Positions 26,061-36,715 of a stretch of 64,000 bases of DNA are shown here, in pieces. This DNA comes from Vreelandella neptunia. Lineage in GTDB: Bacteria; Pseudomonadota; Gammaproteobacteria; Pseudomonadales; Halomonadaceae. The stretch spans positions 1 to 64,000 of the forward strand of contig NZ_JHQL01000004.1 in assembly GCF_000712975.1 (NCBI RefSeq). Reading direction: 5' to 3'. Position 1 is the stretch's first letter; the number at the start of each line of letters is the position of its first letter. The notes below the pieces were generated by a model, which had not been told where the DNA came from, ran no database searches, and saw only the letters and a list, made by a program, of their open reading frames with translations. A program made the position numbers and the translations under genes.

Positions 26061-27482
26061 TTACTCATCTGTTTCTTGAAGTTCTGTTTTAGCTACTAGC
26101 CAGCGTTGCCACTCGCTTGGCTCTACATAGGGCACACCAAACCTGGAAGGCGCTACACGCCAGGGTTGTTGTCGCTCTAATCCTATTGGCAACGTCGCTA
26201 ATTCAGGTAGCCAGTAGGCGACGTAAAGCCCCTTAGGATCATAATGGCTTGCTTGCTTTAGTACATTAAAATAACGGTCTTCACGGGGGTCACGACCAAC
26301 TCCAGCCACATAACGCCAATTACCCCAGTTACTTGCCACATCATAATCAATCAGACAGTGCTCAAACCACCACGCCCCAAGACGCCAGTCGACGTTCAGA
26401 TCTTTCACTAGGAAACTGGCGACATTTTGGCGGGCTCGGTTAGATATCCAACCGGTGTATTTAAGCTCCAGCATGGCAGCGTCAATAAATGGCACGCCGG
26501 TTGTAGCATTGCGCCACGCATTAAATGCTTTGTTAGCAGGCGGCAATTTTTCATGACCAAATAGCGCAGCGCCTTCCAGTTGGGCCGCTCGGTGAAAATA
26601 ATCACGCCACAAGAGTTCAAAAACTATCCAGTAACTGGATTCACAGCTGCCGTTTATCGCTTCCCAGGCTTTTACTTCTTGATGCACCTGACGCGCGGAC
26701 AAACAGCCACGTGCTAACCAAGGAGAAAAACGCGTCGAGAAATTTGCACCCAGTAACCCATTACGGGTTTTCTTATAAGATTCCGCACCGTTTTGACGCC
26801 AGAGATACTGTTGAAAGCGGTCACGGGCAGCCAGCTCACCCCCAACGAATACAAAGCCTTGTCGCTGATCCGGCTGCCAGTCAGCACTCTCTTCGCAAAC
26901 GGCCTTTAAAGGAGGAAACCCTCTGGGCGCTGCGTCTGGCCAGGGTGGCAGTGTCACTGGTGCAGGTTGCGGTTCAGAAAATTCGCAATGTTTTTCTATA
27001 CGGCGTCGGAATGCCGAAAAGCTTGGCGGCAGTTCATTCAACGCAAAGGGCAACTCATTTTCAGAAATCAAATAACCACTATCAGCGCAAAAAAGCTGAC
27101 AACCCGATGGAAGATGCTCAGCAACACGCTCGATATGCTGCGATTCTTCATATCCCGAATGGACTGCTACTCGAACTTCTCGTGCACTTAGCGTTTTGGC
27201 TGTTTCCAGTACAATACTGGCAGGGTCGCCAATGCGAACTAACAAATCACTGCCGCGCTGTAACAGCTCACCACGTAGCTCCATCAAACTTTGCCATAAA
27301 AAACGCAGGCGAGCTGGTCCAAGCCTAGGGGTGTCATCTCCCTCAAGCGCCGGCTCGAGCCATCGCTGATCTAGCACATAAAGGCAAAGCAACTGTTCTG
27401 GAGGGGTATTGAAATGTAGTAGAGGGTTATCCGCTATCCGCAAATTATCCTGAAGCCATACAATATCAGTCGTGCTAGTCAT
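26061..27482 (-). CDS. DASH-type cryptochrome/photolyase
   Basis: A 473-residue flavoprotein. ATG 27482 gives the typical N-terminus MTSTTDIVWLQDNLRIADN; longer in-frame starts would extend through the DUF2256 gene. The photolyase alpha/beta domain spans residues 5-135. The FAD domain has SYKKTRNGLLGANFSTRFSP, WIVFELLWRDYF, LELKYTGWISNRARQNVASF, and WGNWRYVAGVGRDPREDRYF, all typical of the Cry-DASH class, which repairs pyrimidine dimers mainly in single-stranded DNA. It overlaps the DUF2256 gene by 8 bases. Confidence 0.93.
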   Translation of the reverse strand: MTSTTDIVWLQDNLRIADNPLLHFNTPPEQLLCLYVLDQRWLEPALEGDDTPRLGPARLRFLWQSLMELRGELLQRGSDLLVRIGDPASIVLETAKTLSAREVRVAVHSGYEESQHIERVAEHLPSGCQLFCADSGYLISENELPFALNELPPSFSAFRRRIEKHCEFSEPQPAPVTLPPWPDAAPRGFPPLKAVCEESADWQPDQRQGFVFVGGELAARDRFQQYLWRQNGAESYKKTRNGLLGANFSTRFSPWLARGCLSARQVHQEVKAWEAINGSCESSYWIVFELLWRDYFHRAAQLEGAALFGHEKLPPANKAFNAWRNATTGVPFIDAAMLELKYTGWISNRARQNVASFLVKDLNVDWRLGAWWFEHCLIDYDVASNWGNWRYVAGVGRDPREDRYFNVLKQASHYDPKGLYVAYWLPELATLPIGLERQQPWRVAPSRFGVPYVEPSEWQRWLVAKTELQETDE

Positions 27483-27642
27483 GCACTTGCCTCCTTGGTG
27501 TGCTTTGCTGCTTGGCTTCGCGACGGCAGCGTTCACTGCAATAGCGCACTTCATTCCAGCAGCGCGCCCACTTTTTCCGCCAAGTAAAAGGACGCTGACA
27601 TTGAACGCAATCTTTTTGCGGTAAATCTTGCTTGCGTTGCAT
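27475..27642 (-). CDS. DUF2256 zinc-ribbon-like protein
   Basis: A 55-residue protein starting MQRKQDLPQKDCVQCQRPF, then TWRKKWARCWNEVRYCSERCRREA. Four Cys in two CxxC-type pairs plus a conserved Arg/Lys-rich core fit a small metal-binding domain. Members of DUF2256 are often found beside Cry-DASH genes; here the stop overlaps the cryptochrome start. ATG 27642 is preferred over a longer frame from 27696. Function is unknown, possibly nucleic-acid binding or a photolyase helper (inference). Confidence 0.88.
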   Translation of the reverse strand: MQRKQDLPQKDCVQCQRPFTWRKKWARCWNEVRYCSERCRREAKQQSTPRRQVHD

Positions 27643-27779
27643 AGGAGTATCTCGCTGCCTGACGTTTGCACGCCACGTATAAAAACATAGACACATTATC
27701 CTACACAGTATAACTATTGTACATAAATTGACACGTTTGTTTCTGACGCTCAGCCCCTTTTCTCTAGTGCGCGCAATAA

Positions 27780-27805
27780 AAAAGCCATCCGAGTGGATGG
27801 CTTTT
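27780..27805 (-). terminator. Terminator of the mrp operon region
   Basis: The arms AAAAGCCATCC and GGATGGCTTTT pair around GAGT, with A runs to the left that read as T runs on the minus strand. It stands about 70 bases after the mrpG stop only if transcription continues leftward from DUF2256; by position it lies between mrpG (right end 28279, stop 27875) and the cryptochrome unit, so it ends mrp transcripts running leftward. Confidence 0.85.
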
Positions 27806-27874
27806 CAATAGTGAATACCGCAGCGAATCGCTATTCTATAACGCAAGGGAAAGAGTTAATCCGGCCCGCTGTGG

Positions 27875-28279
27875 TCAATCAGGGTCTGTAGTGCGGGGGT
27901 GCCGCTTGGCATTTTCATGGGTTTCAAGGCCGCTTTTAAGCTCGTGAGTCAGCGGATCATAGTTGGGCCTTAACTCATCTTTTACGGTACCGCTCCAGAG
28001 GCGTGAGCCAACAAAATAGCCTGCCCTGCCAATCACATGGGCAGCAATCGGTGCTGTTATTAAAATAAAAACAATAATAGCGAACGAGCGCGCAACAATG
28101 CCAACTTCGGCAAAGTGCATGGCTGCAGCCAACATAATTAAGATCACACCAAGCGCTGCCGCCTTGGTAGTTGCGTGCATACGTGTTAGCAGATCTGGTA
28201 GCCGCAGCAAACCAATTGCAGCGAGTAGCATAAAGCTCGACCCCGTTATCAACAGTGTGCCTTTGATAAACTCAATCAT
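27875..28279 (-). CDS. mrpG: Na+/H+ antiporter subunit MrpG
   Basis: A 134-residue subunit of the Mrp cation/proton antiporter. ATG 28279 overlaps the mrpF stop by 8 bases; a GTG at 28294 is an alternative. Three hydrophobic helices include FIKGTLLITGSSFMLLAAIGLLRLPD and ATTKAAALGVILIMLA, the PhaG/MnhG signature. It is the last gene of the operon, followed by a terminator. Confidence 0.93.
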   Translation of the reverse strand: MIEFIKGTLLITGSSFMLLAAIGLLRLPDLLTRMHATTKAAALGVILIMLAAAMHFAEVGIVARSFAIIVFILITAPIAAHVIGRAGYFVGSRLWSGTVKDELRPNYDPLTHELKSGLETHENAKRHPRTTDPD

Positions 28280-28541
28280 CCCGCGGGCCCCCACGTTCTA
28301 GAAAGCGTGCAAAACCAATCGCTGCTAAAAACCCCATCAAGGCAATCACAATAGCGGCATCCAGAAAGCTTGCCACGCCCGACTGAATTGCATAAACCCC
28401 CACAAGCCCCACCACCGTGGTGGAGAACAACTCAAGTGCAACAACACGGTCAGGTAAGCTAGGGCCTCGCACAACACGCACAAAGGTCAGCACTAGCGCT
28501 AGCCCCATAATGATCTGGCTAATCAAAATAACGGTATCCAT
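28272..28541 (-). CDS. mrpF: Na+/H+ antiporter subunit MrpF
   Basis: An 89-residue subunit with three hydrophobic helices and FVRVVRGPSLPDRVVALELFST, the characteristic MrpF loop. Its ATG overlaps the mrpE stop (TAATG). The function is structural within the antiporter complex. Confidence 0.94.
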   Translation of the reverse strand: MDTVILISQIIMGLALVLTFVRVVRGPSLPDRVVALELFSTTVVGLVGVYAIQSGVASFLDAAIVIALMGFLAAIGFARFLERGGPRDD

Positions 28542-29014
28542 TAACGAAATAGCTCCAAGGCACGGTGCTCCATTTCTTTTAAGTTATTTCGAAGCTCTTC
28601 TTCATCATCTAAAAACATCGCATGAATATAGAGCACTTTTCGGTCATCAGAGACATCAAGGCTCAATGTGCCCGGCGTTAGCGAAATCAAATTAGCAACC
28701 ATAGTAATTTCCATTTCGGTACGAGCAGAAAGAGGCAGCGCAATAACGCCTGGTTTCATATGCCAAGGCGGTGTCAGTATATCGAATGCAACGCGTAGGT
28801 TAGCCTGCACTAACTCCTTAATGAAAAAACCGATAAAACCAATAATTCTCGGCACACGAGCCGGATAACCTTTCAACGCCTCGACTTGAGGCTCGATTAA
28901 TAGCAATGCGATGTAGCCAAAAATCATCCCCACTAACAAATTAAGCCCCGTGAAGTCTCCACTTAACAGCACCCAGGCTAGCCCGAGCAAGAGGTTCCAA
29001 ATCGCACCGGTCAT
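28541..29014 (-). CDS. mrpE: Na+/H+ antiporter subunit MrpE
   Basis: A 157-residue subunit with N-terminal membrane helices and the cytosolic motif ANLISLTPGTLSLDVSDDRK, diagnostic of MrpE/MnhE. Its ATG overlaps the mrpD stop by four bases (ATGA). Confidence 0.95.
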   Translation of the reverse strand: MTGAIWNLLLGLAWVLLSGDFTGLNLLVGMIFGYIALLLIEPQVEALKGYPARVPRIIGFIGFFIKELVQANLRVAFDILTPPWHMKPGVIALPLSARTEMEITMVANLISLTPGTLSLDVSDDRKVLYIHAMFLDDEEELRNNLKEMEHRALELFR

Positions 29015-30612
29015 GGGGAGTCCTCCGTACGGTCGCCTAACTGCTCGGCCTGTAACTCAATCGGGTCAAGCATCGCTGCTTCGGCGCTAGCAGACACACC
29101 TAGTACAGCCTCAATGTAACCTGACGGTGTCATCAGCTGCTCACCAATAAGCGTCATCACTTGCATGATGGGTTCAGCGAAAACACCTATTAATAGTGAC
29201 ATCATGGCCAGCACAATAACTGGCGTATACATCATCCACAGGCTTGGTTTTAATAAACGTCCATCATCTCCGACAGACGTGTGTGAGGCGGGTACATTGT
29301 TGTCTTCCGGCAGCGCCTTCCAGAAAACTTCATTCCAAATTTTCACCATGGAATAAAGCGTCATAATTCCTACCGCCAGTGCAAACCCTGTCGCTACGTA
29401 AGCTTCTGCTTCAAGGCCAGCGCGAACCAGCACGAACTTGGCAAAGAAGCCCGATAGGGGCGGAATGCCTGCGAGCGAAAATGCCGAAATAAAGAAGGCC
29501 ACCGCTAACCAAGGCCGTTCGCGATAAAGGCCTCCCATCTTTTTAAGCTGGTAAGTGCCTTGTAAACGATGGGTAATACCGCTGATCAGAAACAGATTTG
29601 TTTTAACAATAATGTTATGCATGATAGCGAATACCCCACCAGCAATCGCTAGGGGTGTATAAAGTGCCAAACCAAGAATCATATAACCAATCTGGCTAAC
29701 AATGTGGAATGAGAGAATGCGACGGAACTCATACTGAGCGGCAGCACCAAGCACACCGGTGACCATCGTCAGCACGGCTCCCCAAAGCATAATGTCCTGC
29801 AGATACCCCATTGTCTGATCAAAAATAAGCGTGAATACGCGAAACAACGAATACACCCCGACCTTGGTCAGCAAGCCAGCAAACAGCGCCGATACGGCTA
29901 CTGGCGGGGTATGATAGGAAGCAGGTAGCCAGAAAAAGAGTGGGAAGGCGGCGGCTTTAATACCAAAGGCCACCATAAACATGACAGCAAGCACTTCGAC
30001 CATGCCACTATGTTCTGCCTCATCCATGCGCAGCGCTATATCAGCCATGTTTAACGTGCCTACCGTGCCGTATAGTAGCCCCACTGCTGTTAAAAAAATC
30101 ACCGATGCAAGCAGGTTAAGCGTGACGTACTTAATAGCCCCTTCCATCTGCGCTCGCTCACCACCCAGAATCAACAACGCAAACGACGCCACCAGCATGA
30201 CTTCAAACCAGACATACAGATTAAAAATATCGCCAGTTAAAAAAGCCCCCGCTACCCCTGCTAACAACAGGTGCATCAGCGGGTAATAGCCAAACTTTTC
30301 ATGGCCACGCCCCGTGGTAGCCAGCGAATAAATACCCATTGCCAAGCCAATGATGCCTGTCATTAAAATCATGACGGCACTCAACATATCGGCAACGAGC
30401 GTAATTCCAAACGGCGCCGGCCAGCTGCCCATCTGCATGGTAATGTAACCATCAGCTAACACAGCAACAAATAGCCATACACTGACAAGCAGCAGTGCCA
30501 CATTACCCGCTACCGCAATAAAACGCTGTACGGGGCGAGAGCGCCAAAACAGGAGTGAAAGCGCCCCAGAAAGCAGTGGCAACAGGACGGGAAGTGCAAC
30601 TTCAGGCCTCAC
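29011..30612 (-). CDS. mrpD: Na+/H+ antiporter subunit MrpD
   Basis: A 533-residue subunit homologous to the NuoN/NuoM proton-channel subunits of complex I. It has [20 protein letters not shown] with the conserved ion-pathway Glu, [33 protein letters not shown], and [16 protein letters not shown]. The start codon is GTG 30612, overlapping the mrpC stop (GTGA). Subunits A and D carry the antiport activity; this organism would use the complex to expel Na+. Confidence 0.95.
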   Translation of the reverse strand: MRPEVALPVLLPLLSGALSLLFWRSRPVQRFIAVAGNVALLLVSVWLFVAVLADGYITMQMGSWPAPFGITLVADMLSAVMILMTGIIGLAMGIYSLATTGRGHEKFGYYPLMHLLLAGVAGAFLTGDIFNLYVWFEVMLVASFALLILGGERAQMEGAIKYVTLNLLASVIFLTAVGLLYGTVGTLNMADIALRMDEAEHSGMVEVLAVMFMVAFGIKAAAFPLFFWLPASYHTPPVAVSALFAGLLTKVGVYSLFRVFTLIFDQTMGYLQDIMLWGAVLTMVTGVLGAAAQYEFRRILSFHIVSQIGYMILGLALYTPLAIAGGVFAIMHNIIVKTNLFLISGITHRLQGTYQLKKMGGLYRERPWLAVAFFISAFSLAGIPPLSGFFAKFVLVRAGLEAEAYVATGFALAVGIMTLYSMVKIWNEVFWKALPEDNNVPASHTSVGDDGRLLKPSLWMMYTPVIVLAMMSLLIGVFAEPIMQVMTLIGEQLMTPSGYIEAVLGVSASAEAAMLDPIELQAEQLGDRTEDSP

Positions 30613-30956
30613 GTGTCGGTATCCTTCATTTTGTCCAGATCATCTGCTTTTACGATTTCGTAGGCACGGCGAATTAACACGACAGCAAACGCCAGCACCC
30701 CAAATGCAATCACAATTGCCGTTAGTACAACGGCCTGTGGTAGCGGATCCGCTACCTCACCCAATGGTTGTAGCATCCCTTCCGGAATTAACGGTGGTGC
30801 TCCGCGGGTCATGCCTGCCGTAGTAAAAATCAGCAAATTAGCGCCATTAGACAGCAGCAATAGACCAATCACTAACTTAACAATAGAGCGGCGTAACATC
30901 ATAAAAATAGCGGCGGCATAGAGTAGCCCAATCGCTAGTGCCATTAGCGGTTCCAT
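30609..30956 (-). CDS. mrpC: Na+/H+ antiporter subunit MrpC
   Basis: A 115-residue NuoK-like subunit with three helices: [35 protein letters not shown] and [20 protein letters not shown]. The last is the conserved helix with the TAIVI motif. It follows mrpB by 18 bases. Confidence 0.95.
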   Translation of the reverse strand: MEPLMALAIGLLYAAAIFMMLRRSIVKLVIGLLLLSNGANLLIFTTAGMTRGAPPLIPEGMLQPLGEVADPLPQAVVLTAIVIAFGVLAFAVVLIRRAYEIVKADDLDKMKDTDT

Positions 30957-30974
30957 ATGGGGCCTCCTGAGTTA

Positions 30975-31406
30975 TTAAGGTTCATCCTTATCCACCTCCA
31001 TCAACGCCATCACCATACCCATGACCGAACCAAGCACAGCAAAGTACACTCCCACATCAAAAATGAGCGGTGTAGATGCTTTAAAATCAATCACGGGAAT
31101 AGTCCACCACTGAGCGGTTAAAAACGGCTGTCCCATAAACCAAGCAGGTACGACTGAAATCATGCCTAGCAATAGCCCCACCCCAATTAAGTCACGGGGA
31201 TCAACCATGCGTAGCACCTCTTTAGTGGCACTGACGCCAAAGGCAAACAGATAAAGCGTGAAAGCCCCAGCTGCCACCAGACCAGCAATAAACCCACCAC
31301 CTGGCTCATCGTGTCCACGCAGCAACAAGAAAATTGAAAACATCAGCTGTAGCGGCATCAAAAAACGTGCCGCAGTATTGAGAATGATGGTGCCTGATTT
31401 AACCAT
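30975..31406 (-). CDS. mrpB: Na+/H+ antiporter subunit MrpB
   Basis: A 143-residue subunit. ATG 31406, with AAGGAG 7 bases upstream, gives the family N-terminus [20 protein letters not shown]; the longer frame to 31487 lies inside mrpA and is not used. [22 protein letters not shown] is diagnostic. It overlaps the mrpA stop by 8 bases. Confidence 0.95.
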   Translation of the reverse strand: MVKSGTIILNTAARFLMPLQLMFSIFLLLRGHDEPGGGFIAGLVAAGAFTLYLFAFGVSATKEVLRMVDPRDLIGVGLLLGMISVVPAWFMGQPFLTAQWWTIPVIDFKASTPLIFDVGVYFAVLGSVMGMVMALMEVDKDEP

Positions 31407-33747
31407 CGTACGGCTCCTTAATACTGGCTTTTTCGCCTTCTGCTGCTTTGTTTTCATCTCCGCCGTGGCGAAGCTTAAGCATGGCAATTACCCCAATTGC
31501 AGCGAGAGCAAGTACAAACATTTCGCCTAGCGTATCGAGAGCACGGTAGTCCACCAAAATGACGTTTACGATGTTACGGCCATAAGCCAAGGGAGCACTG
31601 TTCTCGACCATATATGTTGAAATTGGCTCAAACTGATTGATACTCCAGGCGGTCATAATCAGTAGAAAAATTAAAATCCCCATCATCGCAGCCACACTAC
31701 CATCGCGGATACGTTCCAAACTGGTGGAGAGGTTTGAAAAGCGAGGCAAGCGAAAGAGCACCAAGACCAATAAGATAACCGTCATGGTCTCAACCAATAG
31801 CTGGGTAATACCCAAGTCCGGGGCACTAAAAAGAATAAAGATCAGCGCAATCGAGAAGCCCATAATGCCAACTGACACCACCGCCCCAAGACGTGAGCGG
31901 GAAATGGTCGCAAACAACGCACCCATCACCATCGTGCCAACGACAATTACTTCATGGAAACGCACGTCCAGCGTCAAGGCCAGCTGGGGAGAGTGGCGAA
32001 CCAATATCGAGTTTCCAATCAGGGCAATAAGCACCACTAACATGACAAGAATGTAGTTGCGCATGTAGCCGTTTTGCAGCAAGCGTGTCTGCCATTCAGA
32101 AAATCGCACAATGCCATTCATTAAACCTTCGTAACCCGCTTCGGGGCCATGGCGCATGACGGGCACCAGCATCGCTAATTTGCTACGGGCCCCGTCCCAG
32201 CGTTTAAACAGGAAAAAGCCTAGCCCAAGACTAACAATCGACATGATCAATGCCATGTTGATGCCATACCAGAGCGACAGTGTCACCGATAGTGGCTCAC
32301 CTGCCACCGCTGTTGCGGCTGATGTAAGTAACGCATCAGCCCCCAGAATGGCGGGTGCCAACCCTAGCAAAAGCGAACCAAGCGCCAACACAGCAGGCCC
32401 AATTAGCATGCTAAAAGGCGCTTCATGGGGCTCTTTTGGGGTGGTATGCAACTGCCCCCAAAAGGGGCGAATCGCTATGATGATGGCCACGGCTATCGTC
32501 AGAATGGCAGCTAAAAAGGCAAACAAAACTAACAGTATTTTAAAACGCTCTGCGCCTAACGCTGCTTCTAGCATTAACTCTTTTCCAATAAACCCAAAAA
32601 GCGGCGGCACACCAGCCAACGACAGCGCCGCCACACAGGCAATCACCGCGGTTATTGGCATGGCAGACTTCAGCCCACCCATGGCAGTAACGTCTTTGGT
32701 ACCTGTCTCATGGTCTAATATACCGGCAACCATAAACAGCGCCCCTTTATACATCGAATGAGCAAGTAAAAAGGTAACAAATGCCGTCATAGCGTACTCA
32801 GAACCAATGCCCAACAGCATGGTTAACGTGCCCAGTGCCATAATGGTGGAATAGGCCAGTAGCTTTTTGATATTAGTGTGATGAATCGCTAAGAAAGCCC
32901 CCGTTAACATGGTGGTCGCGCCGACCACTGACAGTATTCCCACCCACAGCGCTGTGCCACCGAGCTCTGGCTGCAAACGGGCCAGTAAGTAAATACCTGC
33001 CTTTACCATGGTCGCTGAGTGCAGATAGGCCGAGACTGGTGTCGGTGCCGCCATCGCGTTGGGCAACCAAAAATGAAAAGGGAACTGAGCTGATTTTGTA
33101 AAAGCTCCCAACAGCAGGCAAATAAGCATAGGGGTATAAAGCGAATGGTCGCGAAGATCGCTTTCCATTTGGCTTATTTCATAAAGCGACCAACTCCCGC
33201 TAGCCACTCCCAGGAACACAAGGCCTGCCATCAACGCTAGTCCACCCGCGACAGTGACGAACAACCCTTGGCGTGCGGCTTTCCGAGCCTCCATGTCGTA
33301 GTGGTTAAAGCCAATCAATAAGTAAGACGTGATACTGGTTAATTCCCAAAAGACAAAGAGTGTCAGCAGCCCATCAGCGAGCACCAACCCCAACATAGAG
33401 GCCATAAACGCTACAAGCGCTAAGTGAAAACGTGCGATATCGTCATGGCCTTTTAAATACCCACCGGCATAAATCAGCACGAAGGTACCGATCACTGTAA
33501 TCAAAAGGCCAAATAATAAGGAAAGCCCATCAACTAAAAAGCTTAGACTGATGCCTAGAGACGGCACCCATGCCCACTCCAGCAGTAATGATCCCTCGCT
33601 TATGACGACCGGCGCTAGGCTGAGCAGCCAGCCAGCCATTAGGGCAGGAAACAGTGCCAGCGCTAGGCTTGCCCGTTCTCCAAACCAGCGGTTGAGAAAA
33701 GGCGACGACGCTGCCAGCACAAAGCCCATTAAAACAGCGAATTGCAT
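31399..33747 (-). CDS. mrpA: Na+/H+ antiporter subunit MrpA
   Basis: A 782-residue NuoL-like subunit with about twenty membrane segments. Motifs are [21 protein letters not shown] (with the essential Glu), [20 protein letters not shown] and [22 protein letters not shown]. The C-terminal part (from about 600) has [18 protein letters not shown] text ([18 protein letters not shown]), as in MrpA proteins. It opens the seven-gene operon mrpABCDEFG, whose gene order and overlaps are canonical group 1. This is the main evidence for Na+ or alkaline adaptation. Confidence 0.96.
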   Translation of the reverse strand: MQFAVLMGFVLAASSPFLNRWFGERASLALALFPALMAGWLLSLAPVVISEGSLLLEWAWVPSLGISLSFLVDGLSLLFGLLITVIGTFVLIYAGGYLKGHDDIARFHLALVAFMASMLGLVLADGLLTLFVFWELTSITSYLLIGFNHYDMEARKAARQGLFVTVAGGLALMAGLVFLGVASGSWSLYEISQMESDLRDHSLYTPMLICLLLGAFTKSAQFPFHFWLPNAMAAPTPVSAYLHSATMVKAGIYLLARLQPELGGTALWVGILSVVGATTMLTGAFLAIHHTNIKKLLAYSTIMALGTLTMLLGIGSEYAMTAFVTFLLAHSMYKGALFMVAGILDHETGTKDVTAMGGLKSAMPITAVIACVAALSLAGVPPLFGFIGKELMLEAALGAERFKILLVLFAFLAAILTIAVAIIIAIRPFWGQLHTTPKEPHEAPFSMLIGPAVLALGSLLLGLAPAILGADALLTSAATAVAGEPLSVTLSLWYGINMALIMSIVSLGLGFFLFKRWDGARSKLAMLVPVMRHGPEAGYEGLMNGIVRFSEWQTRLLQNGYMRNYILVMLVVLIALIGNSILVRHSPQLALTLDVRFHEVIVVGTMVMGALFATISRSRLGAVVSVGIMGFSIALIFILFSAPDLGITQLLVETMTVILLVLVLFRLPRFSNLSTSLERIRDGSVAAMMGILIFLLIMTAWSINQFEPISTYMVENSAPLAYGRNIVNVILVDYRALDTLGEMFVLALAAIGVIAMLKLRHGGDENKAAEGEKASIKEPYDG

Positions 33748-33890
33748 CCGGTGGTTTCTCCCTGTAAGAACGTTTCAGTTAACTCTAAGGCAGCAGCAAG
33801 ATCGAACGGCCCTAACGTTGAATAAATGTGATTTTTAATGCACAGACCTTATACCAAGGTTGGTCAAATTTCTAGAAATCTAGGACCCAT

Positions 33891-33926
33891 AAAAAAAGCC
33901 GCCGTGGTTAGGTACCTTGGCGGCTT
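33891..33926 (-). terminator. Terminator of hemH
   Basis: On the minus strand AAGCCGCC (33926-33919) pairs with GGCGGCTT (33903-33896), with a 15-base loop, followed by a run of seven T. It lies 17 bases after the hemH stop. Confidence 0.9.
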
Positions 33927-33942
33927 GTGACAAGATGAATCC

Positions 33943-35022
33943 TTACGTAGTAGAAAGCCAACCTAACAACTCGTTGTTTACAACCGCCAATAGCGCCTCA
34001 ATATGGTCATCCCGGTCATTCAAGCAAGGGATGTAGCTAAACGTCTCGCCGCCCGCTTCCATGAAGCTATCGTGAATCTCTTCCTTTATCTCTTCTAGCG
34101 TCTCGACACAGTCAGAAGAGAAAGCCGGCGACATAATCGCAATATGCTTGTGCCCCTGCTTAGCCAACTCAGCTACATGATCAACGGTTTGCGGGCCTAC
34201 CCACTTTTCGGGCCCAAACTGCGACTGAAACGCAGTGTCCACTTCCTCTTTACTCAGCCCCAACTTTTCGCGCATCAAGCGCGTCGTTTTCTGGCACTGA
34301 CAGTGGTAGGGGTCACCTTCTAACAAGTAGCGCTCCGGCACACCGTGGTAACTTGCCACCAGCTTGGTGGGACGAGTTTCAAAGCTGTCATAAGCTTCTT
34401 GTACCGAGTTTGCCAGCGCCTGAATATAGGCTGGGTGCTCAAAGTAAGCGGGCACTGTACGAATATAAGGTTGCCACTTCATTTTCATGAGCGTGCGGAA
34501 TGCCTGATCATTTGCCGTCGCTGTGGTGGGCGAGCCGTACTGGGGATATAGCGGGAAAAAGACGATCCGCTCACAGCCCTTCTCTTTCATACGGTTGAGC
34601 ACACTTTCGGTCGACGGATTGCCGTAGCGCATACAGAAATCAACTTCGACGTTATCGCCATAGAGCGCCTTCAAACGTTCGGCCATTTTCTCCGTTTGCG
34701 CACGCGTGGTGGTCAACAGTGGGCTCTCGTTTTTCTCGTTGTTCCAAATACTTTTATAAGCATGCCCAGAAGAAAACGGCCGCTTGGTTAAAATAATCAG
34801 CTGCAGCAGCGGCTGCCACTTCCAGTTAGCGTAATCAACAACGCGCTTATCAGACAAAAACTCACTGAGATAGCGACGCATGGACCAATAGTCAGTTGCA
34901 TCCGGGGTGCCCAAGTTGGCCAGAACCACACCCACCTTGGCAGGAGGAACCGCAGGGTGGTCACTAGGGGCATGAACCAAACGCCCTTCGCCCGGCTGAT
35001 CTTTCACAACACTATCGACCAT
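33943..35022 (-). CDS. hemH: Ferrochelatase
   Basis: A 359-residue enzyme inserting Fe2+ into protoporphyrin IX, the last step of haem synthesis. It has GVVLANLGTPDATDYWSMRRYL, the LVASYHGVPERYLLEGDPYHCQCQ segment with the metal-binding His, and IMSPAFSSDCVETLEEI with the acidic pair. The N-terminal about 28 residues are a non-conserved extension. The gene is divergent from the photolyase gene. Confidence 0.96.
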   Translation of the reverse strand: MVDSVVKDQPGEGRLVHAPSDHPAVPPAKVGVVLANLGTPDATDYWSMRRYLSEFLSDKRVVDYANWKWQPLLQLIILTKRPFSSGHAYKSIWNNEKNESPLLTTTRAQTEKMAERLKALYGDNVEVDFCMRYGNPSTESVLNRMKEKGCERIVFFPLYPQYGSPTTATANDQAFRTLMKMKWQPYIRTVPAYFEHPAYIQALANSVQEAYDSFETRPTKLVASYHGVPERYLLEGDPYHCQCQKTTRLMREKLGLSKEEVDTAFQSQFGPEKWVGPQTVDHVAELAKQGHKHIAIMSPAFSSDCVETLEEIKEEIHDSFMEAGGETFSYIPCLNDRDDHIEALLAVVNNELLGWLSTT

Positions 35023-35072
35023 GTCGCTAACTCCTTAGGTACTTTTAATAGTTGGCAAAATCTTAACACTTT

Positions 35073-35101
35073 TCGGCAAAGCCGCGGCATAAAGTTATAC
35101 T
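35073..35101 (+). promoter_or_regulatory. Candidate promoter of the FeS photolyase gene
   Basis: TCGGCA at 35073-35078 (4 of 6 consensus) and TATACT at 35096-35101 (5 of 6), with a 17-base spacer, point to a start about 25 bases before ATG 35135. Confidence 0.4.
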
Positions 35102-35134
35102 ATCAACATTATTTGTATAACTGCAGGCAAACTC

Positions 35135-36715
35135 ATGTATAAGCCTTTACTGCTTGTTCTTGGCGATCAGCTGTCGCTTTCCCTGGCAACCTTGCGCGAT
35201 GCGCCGAACAACGCGGTGGTCGCCCTATGTGAAGTCAGCGAAGAAGCACGTTATGTGCCTCACCATATACATAAGATCGGCTTATTCATGGCCGCCATGC
35301 GACATTTTGCCCAAGCGTTACGGGATAAAGGCTATACCGTGCACTACACCCGCCTTGATGATCCCGACAATACCCATTCGCTCATCGAAGAAGCCGAACG
35401 TATTGCAACCCAGTATGGCTGCAGTGAAATACACGTAACGAGACCCGGCGAGTGGCGATTATGGGATGCCATGCGCCAGCGCCAACAGGCTACCCTACCC
35501 TGGCAACTGATAGAAGATGAGCGTTTCTTTACCACACCCGACGACTTCGCTCACTGGGCTCACGGTCGTAAACAACTCCGTTTAGAGTATTTTTATCGTG
35601 AGCAGCGCAAACGAACCGGCCTGTTAATGGAAGGCGATGCACCTGCGGGTGGCCAGTGGAATTTCGACCACGACAACCGCGAACCGATTGATGCAACCCT
35701 CAGTTTTCCAGCGCTACCCCAACACACACAAGATGCGCTCACCAAGGAAGCACTCAACGACGCCAAGCGCCATTTTAGCGACCATATGGGCTCCCTGGAT
35801 AACTTCAACCTCCCCGTCACCCGCCGACAGGCGCTGGTGGATTTGAAGCACTTTCTCAACCACGGCCTGGCCGATTTTGGCCGCTATCAGGATGCAATTA
35901 GCGACGCCGCACCGTTTCTGTATCACTCCAGGCTATCGGCGGCGCTCAATATCGGTCTGTTAACCCCTCAAGAAGTGTGCGAAGCCGCTGAGCAGCAGTA
36001 TTACGATGGCAAAGCCCCCCTTAACGCTGTTGAAGGGTTTATTCGTCAGATACTTGGCTGGCGAGAGTATGTTCGTGGGCTTTACTGGACACACATGCCG
36101 AATTATAAGCGTGAAAACCGGCTTGGTTTTGAACGCGATTTGCCTGCGTTTTACTGGGATGGAAATACTGATATGCGTTGCTTACAGCGCGCTATTCAAA
36201 TGACCATCGACAACAGCTATGCACACCATATTCAGCGCTTAATGGTAACCGGCAACTTTGCCCTACTTTGCGGCGTGAAGCCTGAAGCACTCTGCGATTG
36301 GTACCTGGCGGTTTATGCCGATGCCTGCGAATGGGTCGAGCTGCCCAATACGTTGGGCATGGTGCTGCATGCCGATGGTGGTCTAATGGGTTCCAAACCT
36401 TACTGCGCTTCCGGCAAGTATATCGACAAAATGTCTGACCACTGCCAGCACTGTCGCTACTCCCCAAAGCAGGTAACTGGCCCAAAAGCCTGCCCATTTA
36501 ACAGCCTTTATTGGCATTTTCTGGAAACCAACGCTGAGCAGCTAAACCGTAACCCGCGCATGAAACTAATCTATGGCTCTCTCTCACGCATGAAAGACGA
36601 AAAGCGTGAGGCGATGCGTCAGCAGGCGGAACAGTTTCTAGCCTCACTACCGACCAGCCAAGGCTACGGCCAAGCGCACCATACCCAAGGTTATAACGCA
36701 AAGGACACTCAATGA
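35135..36715 (+). CDS. FeS-BCP (PhrB-type) photolyase/cryptochrome
   Basis: A 526-residue photolyase of the bacterial (6-4) photolyase class with an iron-sulfur cluster. It starts MYKPLLLVLGDQLSLSLATL and has RPGEWRLWDAMRQ, FIRQILGWREYVRGLYWTHMP and MVTGNFALLCGVKPE. The four Fe-S Cys are in LLCGVKP and SDHCQHCRYSPKQ plus GPKACPFNSLYWHF. It repairs (6-4) photoproducts in known members. The stop overlaps the DUF393 gene by 4 bases, so the two are coupled. Confidence 0.95.
   Translation: MYKPLLLVLGDQLSLSLATLRDAPNNAVVALCEVSEEARYVPHHIHKIGLFMAAMRHFAQALRDKGYTVHYTRLDDPDNTHSLIEEAERIATQYGCSEIHVTRPGEWRLWDAMRQRQQATLPWQLIEDERFFTTPDDFAHWAHGRKQLRLEYFYREQRKRTGLLMEGDAPAGGQWNFDHDNREPIDATLSFPALPQHTQDALTKEALNDAKRHFSDHMGSLDNFNLPVTRRQALVDLKHFLNHGLADFGRYQDAISDAAPFLYHSRLSAALNIGLLTPQEVCEAAEQQYYDGKAPLNAVEGFIRQILGWREYVRGLYWTHMPNYKRENRLGFERDLPAFYWDGNTDMRCLQRAIQMTIDNSYAHHIQRLMVTGNFALLCGVKPEALCDWYLAVYADACEWVELPNTLGMVLHADGGLMGSKPYCASGKYIDKMSDHCQHCRYSPKQVTGPKACPFNSLYWHFLETNAEQLNRNPRMKLIYGSLSRMKDEKREAMRQQAEQFLASLPTSQGYGQAHHTQGYNAKDTQ

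Noticed and set aside
26711..27328. Plus-strand 205-codon frame opposite Cry-DASH
   Set aside because: No recognisable motif; antisense to conserved FAD-domain coding sequence.
32156..32761. Plus-strand 201-codon frame inside mrpA
   Set aside because: It is the complement of a strongly supported antiporter gene; composition is typical of an antisense shadow.
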